Positions 52,572 through 58,404 of a stretch of 58,404 bases of DNA are shown here, piece after piece. The stretch covers positions 1-58,404 of the forward strand of contig NZ_JABXKF010000049.1 in the NCBI RefSeq assembly GCF_017115165.1. Reading direction: 5' to 3'. How positions within the stretch are numbered: the first letter of the stretch is position 1; every line of letters begins with the position of its first letter. Source of the DNA: Nostoc sp. LPT. Lineage in GTDB: Bacteria; Cyanobacteriota; Cyanobacteriia; Cyanobacteriales; Nostocaceae. The notes under the pieces were generated by a model that saw only the letters and a program-made list of their open reading frames with translations, did no database searches and was not told the origin of the DNA. The translations under genes and the position numbers were made by a program.

Positions 52572-53525
52572 ATGACTCAGAATAAGCAACAAGCAGATAA
52601 GTATGACGAAAATACCGACCCCGATCAAGAGCAAACCGATGCTCAATCTTCAGGATCAGGCATTGGTGCTGGTATAGCTGGTGCAGCGATTGGTGGTATA
52701 GTTGGTGGTCGAGTTGGAGGTGTATTTGGTGCTGTCGCGGGCGCGGTAGCAGGCACTTTGGCTGGCAAGGGTACATCTGAAGCTGTTCACGATTCTGTTG
52801 AAGGTATAGTAGATGCAGCAAAGAGTATAGCTGAGACTGTTAACCACTCTATAGAAGAGGTAACAGAAGTAGCCAAAGATACAGCACAAGCAGTGAAGCC
52901 ATCTGTTGTTGATGTAGTAGAGGCAGTTAAGGAGACAGTTGAGGAAACCAAGCCATCTGTAGTTGATGCAATTAAGGGTGCAGCCCAAGAGGTAAAACCA
53001 GCTGTTAAAAATGTAGCGAACGCTGTTAAGGAGACAGTTGAGGAAGTCAAACCAGCTTTCAAAGATGCAGCAAAAGATACAGCGAATGCAGTAAAGGGTG
53101 CAGCCCAAGAGGTCAAACCAGCCGTTAAAAATGTAGCAGACTCTGTTAAAGAGACAGTTGAGGAAGCCAAACCAGCTTTCAAAGATGCAGCAAAAGATAC
53201 AGCGAATGCAGTAAAGGGTGCAGCCCAAGAGGTCAAACCAGCCGTTAAAAATGTAGCAGACTCTGTTAAAGAGACAGTTGAGGAAGCCAAACCAGCTTTC
53301 AAAGATGCAGCAAAAGATACAGCGAATGCAGTAAAGGGTGCAGCCCAAGAGGTCAAATCAGCTAGTAATCAGGGCGTAGGATTAGATGAACGGCTGGTTG
53401 CAGATAATAAGCAGGTGAAAACTGAAGATGTTGGCATGAGGAAAAGTGGTGAAACTCACTCACCCCAATCACTCCCAGTAGAGATTATTGATCGAACCAC
53501 CTCTGTAAACACTGACACACTATGA
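52572..53525 (+). CDS. LEA-like protein with 40-residue tandem repeats
   Basis: 317 aa from ATG 52572 (MTQNKQQADKY), preceded by AAAGGAGACG. An acidic N-terminus, then a glycine-rich hydrophobic stretch (IGAGIAGAAIGGIVGGRVGG, GAVAGAVAGTLAGKG), then amphipathic helical repeats built on AVKxAxxEVKPxxKxxAxxVKE, with a 40-residue period. At DNA level units 53101-53220 and 53221-53340 are identical over 120 bp; the preceding unit (52981-53100) differs at about eight positions. LEA-like proteins protect membranes and proteins during drying. The longer ORF on the opposite strand is a shadow of the repeats. Confidence 0.85.
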   Translation: MTQNKQQADKYDENTDPDQEQTDAQSSGSGIGAGIAGAAIGGIVGGRVGGVFGAVAGAVAGTLAGKGTSEAVHDSVEGIVDAAKSIAETVNHSIEEVTEVAKDTAQAVKPSVVDVVEAVKETVEETKPSVVDAIKGAAQEVKPAVKNVANAVKETVEEVKPAFKDAAKDTANAVKGAAQEVKPAVKNVADSVKETVEEAKPAFKDAAKDTANAVKGAAQEVKPAVKNVADSVKETVEEAKPAFKDAAKDTANAVKGAAQEVKSASNQGVGLDERLVADNKQVKTEDVGMRKSGETHSPQSLPVEIIDRTTSVNTDTL

Positions 53526-53601
53526 GATGGTGATAAGTTAGACATTCCTTAAGGGGTGTTAGGGGACTTGCAAAAAATAAAGCATTCCCCCATAGATAAT
53601 T

Positions 53602-53668
53602 AGGACTTAGGCAAAAAGGCAGTGAAAGCCTTGATTTACCGTAGGGGCAATTCATGAATTGCCCCTAC
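53602..53668. repeat. MITE relic and perfect palindrome
   Basis: AGGACTTAGGCAAAAAGGC near 53602-53620 resembles the end of the element at 17171-17352. Next to it, GTAGGGGCAATTCA and its exact inverse make a perfect 28-bp palindrome (53641-53668). Confidence 0.6.
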
Positions 53669-53720
53669 ATATTAGATAAAATGTGAGTCACTATTTTTAT
53701 ATTCTAACCTCCTGCATTCT

Positions 53721-54752
53721 TCACACAAGACTAACAGCCGCCTTTAACATTCGTATTGTCCCAAGTTCAGCATCTATTTCCACTTCTACACCGATTGGCA
53801 AAGTAAATTTATCCTTAATATGACCAATCATTGAACCATACCAAGCAGGAATATTTAAAGGAAGTATGTGTTGTTGCAATACTTGCATTAATGTGAATGA
53901 CGGTTCATCTCCAAGACTACATTTAGTGCATTGCCCAAAGATAAAGCCAGCAATTTGATTAAGTATTCCAGCAGTTTTTAACTGCGTCAGCATCCTATCT
54001 ATACGATAAACATCCTCGCCAACTTCTTCCACAAACAGAATACTTTTGTTCCAAGAAGGTAGGTAAGATGAACCTACCATCGCTGATAGCACTGATAAAT
54101 TTCCACCTATAAGTTTACCCCTCGCCTTTCCCGGTGCGATTATCTCCAACCGCACTTCGTTAGGGTTGAGATTTTGCATAGTCACCGCTTCACCATTAAA
54201 TAGGATGCGCTTGAAGTAATCCACTGTAAACTGATTCCAGGTAGAGGTAGCAACTGGGCCATGAAAAGTAATCATTTGACTACGGGCATTAATTGCCAAC
54301 AACAGCGTTGTAATATCGCTGTACCCGATGATAATTTTTGGATGGGAACAAATCAGCGAGTAGTTGAGTAAGGGTAAAATGCGATTACAGCCCCAACCAC
54401 CACGCATGGCAATAATTGCTTTTATGGAGCGATCGCTAAACATCAAGTTTACATCATCGGCGCGATCGGCATCTTTACCCGCTAAATAGCCGTAACGATC
54501 TAAAATATGCTTCCCCAGCTTGACTTTTAACCCCAACTTTGAAATTGATTTCTGCGCTGCTTCGATGTCTTTAGCGTCAACAATACCCGCAGGGGCGATT
54601 AACCCTACGGTATCGCCAGCTTGCAGGCGGGGCGGCTTGCAGATGGTGTTTAGAGATGGCTTACCTTGGGCGGTAAGTGTTGGTATTTGGGTGGCTAAGG
54701 TAGCCAGCCCACAGGTTGTGAGAAATTCCCGACGTTTGATATTCATAACCAT
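53721..54752 (-). CDS. LD-carboxypeptidase (peptidase S66), exported
   Basis: 343 aa. Leader KRREFLTTCGLATLATQIPT is twin-arginine-like (RREFL), so export is likely. The S66 domain shows GDTVGLIAPAGIVDAKDIEA at the start, IIAMRGGWGCNRIL (about 125-138), and GYSDITTLLLAI with the catalytic Ser (about 155). The later LPIGVEVEID and GHIKDKFTLP regions supply the catalytic Glu/His. These enzymes trim the tetrapeptide side chain of peptidoglycan to tripeptide in cell-wall recycling. MccF-like immunity proteins share the fold but are cytosolic. M3 or M1 may be the start. Confidence 0.9.
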   Translation of the reverse strand: MVMNIKRREFLTTCGLATLATQIPTLTAQGKPSLNTICKPPRLQAGDTVGLIAPAGIVDAKDIEAAQKSISKLGLKVKLGKHILDRYGYLAGKDADRADDVNLMFSDRSIKAIIAMRGGWGCNRILPLLNYSLICSHPKIIIGYSDITTLLLAINARSQMITFHGPVATSTWNQFTVDYFKRILFNGEAVTMQNLNPNEVRLEIIAPGKARGKLIGGNLSVLSAMVGSSYLPSWNKSILFVEEVGEDVYRIDRMLTQLKTAGILNQIAGFIFGQCTKCSLGDEPSFTLMQVLQQHILPLNIPAWYGSMIGHIKDKFTLPIGVEVEIDAELGTIRMLKAAVSLV

Positions 54753-54852
54753 TAAGTTGGGGACAGGGGACTAAAGACTGTTTTCCTAATACCTAATACC
54801 TAGTTTTATACAGAGTAGTTATAGCAAGCATAAATCATTCGTCAACAACAAA

Positions 54853-54881
54853 ATTCCTGGCTTCTTTAATAAGTCAGGAAT
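54853..54881 (-). terminator. Terminator of the KGK gene
   Basis: ATTCCTGGCTT (54853-54863) and AAGTCAGGAAT (54871-54881) make a stem with one mismatch. On the minus strand it is followed by TTTGTTG, 60 bp after the KGK gene stop. Confidence 0.6.
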
Positions 54882-54944
54882 CTAAGCCTTTCGATTTTCA
54901 CAAATCAAATAGGACTGCTATATGTAAATTTTGATTGAATAATT

Positions 54945-55331
54945 TTACTCGTGAATCATGCGGCGAAGATCATCAAGAGGCGAGTCTGGTTCGGTGATTT
55001 CTGAACTGTTGCTGTTAGTTATTTGTACATTTTCCTCTTCAACATAAAATTCAACGCTTATTTTAATTTTTACTTTACCCTTTTTCCAGCTTGGAGAACC
55101 TAATGTTAAAATCTCGCAATCTATACCCTTCTGAAACCAATTAAAATTCGCATCCTGAGACTGTTTTATCTTTACTTGTTGCCTACTTAATTCTTGATTC
55201 AATGTACATTCTAGGCTGTAGTTAGATGAGGTATTCATTGCTTCTTTAAATTTAGCAACTTTATATATGTTCTCTCCAAAATCCAAAACATCACCATCGT
55301 TACACTCTATTGGCTTGAATTCATCTTCCAT
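54945..55331 (-). CDS. KGK-domain protein, 128 aa
   Basis: Soluble, with a central SPSWKKGKVKIKISVEFYVE (about residues 78-97) that carries the KGK signature of cyanobacterial proteins. The N-terminal part (CNDGDVLDFGENIYKVAKFK) is acidic and strand-rich, the C-terminus acidic and disordered. KGK-domain proteins are of unknown function. It lies upstream of the LD-carboxypeptidase gene on the same strand, with a terminator between. Confidence 0.75.
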   Translation of the reverse strand: MEDEFKPIECNDGDVLDFGENIYKVAKFKEAMNTSSNYSLECTLNQELSRQQVKIKQSQDANFNWFQKGIDCEILTLGSPSWKKGKVKIKISVEFYVEEENVQITNSNSSEITEPDSPLDDLRRMIHE

Positions 55332-55449
55332 ATCAACCTCAATTTTTTAAATTTTTATACTTTGCACAAAACTGTAGTTAGTGAGGGTTAAAGTCACTAA
55401 CTACAAGCTACAGAAATCCAAAATTATCTGTATTTACCTGATATTAATA

Positions 55450-56490
55450 CTAAACCTCTACTACCTTATCTGAGTTCACAAATCCATTACTATCAGATTT
55501 GCCATCATTATCGAATGAAGCAGGGGTAGCATAGATAAACTCTGTATTACCAATTACAGGCAAAAGATGGTCAGATAATTGCATCGCTTGTAAACAACTA
55601 TTGATACTAGAAGCTGCTGAATTATATGCTCCAATATTTTCTGCAACAACATTCAATAATCGGCGATTATTCGCAATTTTTTCTTCAGCTTCTTGTTCCA
55701 ATGTTTTCTCTAAATAAGCACGCGCCTGTGGGTATTGCTGCAAAATCTCATCTGCTTGCTGATTTGCCATTGGGATCAATTGAGTTTTCAATATTTGATT
55801 AATGGTTTGACGAAAAGATTTCCGAATAGTATGGGAAACTTTTGGTTCAAAATCTAACTTCAATAATTGCCTAATTGCTGGCTCTGCTTCCACAATACTT
55901 TCAGCGTCGTAACCCTGAGAAGTTTGTAATAAAGTCTGACGAAATTGATATATAGAAAAAGTGCCCTCATCATAAAATCTAGGGCTTTCTCGCACAAAGC
56001 GATCGCACTCTACACTAGCTGCACTCACTAATGCTTGAGTAACTACTTTTTCTACAGTTTTGATCTCTTGTTCAATGCCACCATCATGATCTAATAAACG
56101 ATACAATTGGTGATAATATTCTGACTTGCGAATCTTTTCAATCAACTGCTGGAAATAATTTGCAATTACTTGCTGAGAAGATTCAACCAAAATATCTTCT
56201 AATTGATTTGCTAAGTAATAAAATGCCTCTACTAAAATAGCAATTAAGGGTGCAGTAGCGTTGCGAGGATGGCTAATGGTTGCACGTCGATAAGCATAAG
56301 CTACAGAAAAAGTATCTAGCAATTCATCTAAACGGCGAATCATTCGTGATTGTAATTGCTTAAAATCTGCTTCAAAAGCATCACATGAATTATTAATTAC
56401 ATGATTAACTTCTTCTTTGATCTGCTCACTAAATTCTCTCCCAATTTGCTGTAGTTGCTGATTTAGGTGTTGCAACTCTTGCGCCTTCAT
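55450..56490 (-). CDS. C-terminal part of a dynamin-like protein
   Basis: 346 codons from ATG 56490. Mostly coiled-coil and helical (LQHLNQQLQQIGREFSEQIK; EQEIKTVEKVVTQALVSAAS), with no GTPase motif, matching the stalk and trunk of a bacterial dynamin. The frame is the same as that of the gene at 56500-57927: their sequences are joined by TAA ATT GAG ACG ATG, that is, one stop codon and three codons before this ATG. A single CAA-to-TAA change would explain the split. As a free-standing protein it would lack the G domain. Confidence 0.75.
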   Translation of the reverse strand: MKAQELQHLNQQLQQIGREFSEQIKEEVNHVINNSCDAFEADFKQLQSRMIRRLDELLDTFSVAYAYRRATISHPRNATAPLIAILVEAFYYLANQLEDILVESSQQVIANYFQQLIEKIRKSEYYHQLYRLLDHDGGIEQEIKTVEKVVTQALVSAASVECDRFVRESPRFYDEGTFSIYQFRQTLLQTSQGYDAESIVEAEPAIRQLLKLDFEPKVSHTIRKSFRQTINQILKTQLIPMANQQADEILQQYPQARAYLEKTLEQEAEEKIANNRRLLNVVAENIGAYNSAASSINSCLQAMQLSDHLLPVIGNTEFIYATPASFDNDGKSDSNGFVNSDKVVEV

Positions 56491-56499
56491 CGTCTCAAT

Positions 56500-57927
56500 T
56501 TATTGAGGCTGACTATCTAAATCGCGTTGGACACTCTGATAATGTTTTTTAAGCTTAATACAAATATCTTCCAAATCATCAGCAAGATTTTTGAATAATT
56601 GTGGACGCTTCTCTTCCGTAAGATAACGAGTAATAGCTGTGCGAAATTCTTCAGTACCACTATCTTGAATTAGCTTTTCTATCAGTTCATTTCCCCAATC
56701 TCCCAAAATCCGCACATAATTTTGATTTGGGGTTTCATAGCCGTTAACAGAAACACGGAATTTAGTAGAAGATAGCTTTCCTGAATTTACACAGTAGTTG
56801 TTAAACGCATAGACAAATTGTGGTGTTTCTTCTTTACCATCTAAACCTTTAATACTTTCTGTAAAAACAGAATCTAAACCAAATCTATCTTGTTGGCTTG
56901 TCTGTTTAATCTGACTGCCATAAAATCCTAATAATCCACTCGTTTTATAAACCTTCCTTGAATTGGTAAATTGCCCATTAATTAAATCGTCCAATCGTTG
57001 CCGTAGCTGAGTATTATACCAAGTTTCATCGATCCGGTTGAAGATATAGAAAACGCGATCGCGTACTCCCCCATTCTCCCGCATTAATTCCAAAAGTTCT
57101 GTTTCTTCTTTTGTCATGTCACCCGCCGCAGCAGGTTTTAGCACATACACCACCGCCGAAGTATCAGGATGTTGAATTTTGGCATAAGTTAGTTGGGCAT
57201 CTTTCTCTACTGGTGCATCGATACCCGGCGTGTCAATAATTACATTTCCATCTTGTAACAAAGGATGATTACAGTAATATTCTATTCGCTTTAATACGGC
57301 ACTATTACTACCACGACGGGCATATCCAGCCGCTTCCTTGAGATTAGAAAAGTTAAATTGCTCCATTGGATATGTAGCATTAATCACCGTGTTTATGCGA
57401 TCGCGGTTTGCTATATATCCTTCTACCAACAACATTAACGCCTTCGCCTGTTTTGCACGTTCTGATTTACTCTCACCACCCTCCTGCTGAATAATTGCTT
57501 CAGAATATTGACGTAGCAAGTTAATTAAATCAGGTTGATTGATATTAGGTACTGTCTTAAATCCTAGTTGCTGACACAAAGAAGCTACTTGTTCTCGAAT
57601 CTCTGCTTCACTTAAAAACGTCAAAATAACACGTTCTTTATCTACTTCTGCATACTCAATTTTGCATTCTGTACCTGTAGCGTGTCCCTCTGCACTGTAG
57701 AGTAATTCCCTTTCTAATAGTGCATTAATTAGCATTGATTTTCCAGCACTAAAAGCACCTGCAAATACAATCTCAAACTTGGGAGAAATCGCTTTACTTA
57801 AAGAAGTTCGTACAGGTGTAATATCTTGGGAACGTAGCGTTGGTTCTTGTTGTAATAGTTGTAATATAGATTCAACCTGCTCTTTCAAATTTTTGCACTG
57901 AAGCGGTAAATTTGACATATTCAGCAT
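56500..57927 (-). CDS. Dynamin-like GTPase, G domain part, interrupted by in-frame TAA
   Basis: 475 aa. GTPase domain: G57-x4-GKS64 (GAFSAGKSMLINAL), IDTPGIDAP (G3) and FNRID (G4), followed by helical regions. Bacterial dynamin-like proteins remodel or tether membranes, and in cyanobacteria have been linked to thylakoid upkeep. It ends DLDSPQ-like (LDSQPQ) at TAA 56500-56502, and the same frame reopens with IETMKAQE. The complete protein would be about 825 aa. So this is either a recent nonsense mutation, a sequencing error or an uncommon two-subunit arrangement. Confidence 0.82.
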   Translation of the reverse strand: MLNMSNLPLQCKNLKEQVESILQLLQQEPTLRSQDITPVRTSLSKAISPKFEIVFAGAFSAGKSMLINALLERELLYSAEGHATGTECKIEYAEVDKERVILTFLSEAEIREQVASLCQQLGFKTVPNINQPDLINLLRQYSEAIIQQEGGESKSERAKQAKALMLLVEGYIANRDRINTVINATYPMEQFNFSNLKEAAGYARRGSNSAVLKRIEYYCNHPLLQDGNVIIDTPGIDAPVEKDAQLTYAKIQHPDTSAVVYVLKPAAAGDMTKEETELLELMRENGGVRDRVFYIFNRIDETWYNTQLRQRLDDLINGQFTNSRKVYKTSGLLGFYGSQIKQTSQQDRFGLDSVFTESIKGLDGKEETPQFVYAFNNYCVNSGKLSSTKFRVSVNGYETPNQNYVRILGDWGNELIEKLIQDSGTEEFRTAITRYLTEEKRPQLFKNLADDLEDICIKLKKHYQSVQRDLDSQPQ

Positions 57928-58048
57928 CCTGACAATATTTATGTATATATTAGTAATATTTAGTGTTTTGATGGTTCAGTAAAATTCCTGAGAATCTCAC
58001 TGTGCTTTAGCTGCTGGATATTACTAGGACTGACGCACTGTACAAATT

Positions 58049-58171
58049 AGACCTTTTGCATAAATCAAAAATAAAGAACCCCACCCCGCATTTGAGTAAA
58101 GCAAACGCTCCTCTCCCCTTACCAAGGGGAGGGGTTGGGGGTGGGGTGTTCGGGACTTTTGCAAGAGGTCT
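58049..58171. mobile_element. 123-bp MITE-like element
   Basis: Ends AGACCTTTTGCA and TGCAAGAGGTCT form imperfect terminal inverted repeats. Inside are CCCCACCCC paired with GGGGTGGGG, and CTCCCCTT with AAGGGGAG. It is flanked by ATT on both sides (58046-58048, 58172-58174), a possible 3-bp duplication. No ORF of its own. Confidence 0.65.
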
Positions 58172-58386
58172 ATTAATTAATGAGCGGTTAATTCTACAAA
58201 CCCAAAGCCTACTTGGTTGCAGAAGTAGCAGTCAATTGGCAGTTCTTAATAGTGCGCCCAGTCTCACCACATCAGATTTTGTTGTGCAAGTGTCGGGGCA
58301 TACATCTATACGCCCCTACTTATACTAATTCTCTAAAAGCTGGCTACAGATGAGATAATAAGATTTAATGAGAAGAGGGATATCCA

Positions 58387-58404
58387 ATGTCAGGGGTCTA
58401 TCAA
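58387..58404 (+). CDS. Possible truncated gene start at window edge
   Basis: ATG at 58387 follows AGAGGGATATCCA and opens MSGVYQ before the window ends. MSGVYxxE is a beginning I associate with small IS630-like transposases, but only six codons are visible. Very uncertain. Confidence 0.25.

Larger units (their letters stand above)
57928..58404. other. Window end: MITE and a possible gene start
   Basis: The 480 bp after the dynamin gene hold a MITE (58049-58171), a partial palindromic repeat (GGGGCATACATCTATACGCCCC at 58289-58315) and a possible start of a plus-strand gene at 58387. Confidence 0.5.

Noticed and set aside
52656..53356. Long minus-strand ORFs opposite the LEA-like gene
   Set aside because: They are shadows of the repeated coding strand; low-complexity Phe/Cys-rich or Ser/Ala-rich translations with no start signal.
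58056..58328. 90-codon plus-strand ORF at the window end
   Set aside because: It runs through the MITE and a palindromic repeat; no family.

Overview
The window reads as chromosomal DNA of a filamentous, probably heterocyst-forming cyanobacterium (Nostocales, Nostoc/Tolypothrix-like). The evidence is many HIP1 octamers (GCGATCGC), an AMIN-domain TonB receptor, a photosystem II S4 protein, CAAD and KGK domains, a PEP-CTERM protein, dispersed palindromic repeats of the kind abundant in these genomes, and a tandem pair of short terminator-bearing units that look like the heterocyst sRNA NsiR1. No rRNA, tRNA, CRISPR array or prophage was seen. Intergenic DNA is unusually rich in repeats.

Layout. 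0-6.3 kb: a small hypothetical gene, a TonB-dependent siderophore receptor with a perfect 30-bp palindrome upstream, two cyanobacterial hypotheticals, and a toxin-antitoxin module in which both genes appear broken (antitoxin frameshift; a 124-bp MITE in the 5' part of the toxin gene). 6.4-13.3 kb: PSII S4 protein, SDR, secreted hypothetical, NsiR1-like pair, ExoD, diacylglycerol-kinase-like lipid kinase, a 58-residue membrane protein, ArfB, a small S4 protein and the first copy of a composite 21-bp repeat element. 13.5-21 kb: a large SNF2 helicase, SDR, Dus, WrbA-like flavoprotein and GNAT. 21.1-27.6 kb: a PEP-CTERM protein, then a two-gene lipoxygenase + atypical cytochrome P450 operon (oxylipin-type chemistry) and an aldo/keto reductase. 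27.6-45.3 kb: second 21-bp-repeat element, recR without a standard start codon, a multi-PAS hybrid histidine kinase, an APC permease, an Rpn/PD-(D/E)XK protein, a PIN-TRAM protein, hemW with an in-frame repeat insertion followed by a GalU-like gene, an integrin-beta-like vWA/RTX protein, a THUMP methyltransferase, the third 21-bp-repeat element, a 91-bp MITE with an 8-bp target duplication, and a FAD oxidoreductase. 45.5-53.5 kb: an XRE-domain protein and a stress/envelope cluster (CAAD protein, lipoproteins, PRC-barrel/DUF2382 protein, a broken general-stress gene, a LEA-like protein with freshly duplicated 120-bp repeats). 53.7-58.4 kb: an S66 LD-carboxypeptidase, a KGK protein and a dynamin-like GTPase gene split by an in-frame TAA.

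How it fits together. The best candidate for an under-described system is the lipoxygenase-P450 operon: all lipoxygenase iron ligands are visible, and the P450 lacks the usual oxygen-activation and heme-loop consensus in a way that recalls CYP74 hydroperoxide-metabolising enzymes. Second is the composite repeat element (conserved left box, variable 21-bp array, conserved right box), present three times. The window also shows at least four genes at some stage of decay or repair (toxin-antitoxin pair, recR start, general-stress gene, dynamin), consistent with active repeat/MITE traffic; a sequencing error could explain any single-base case.
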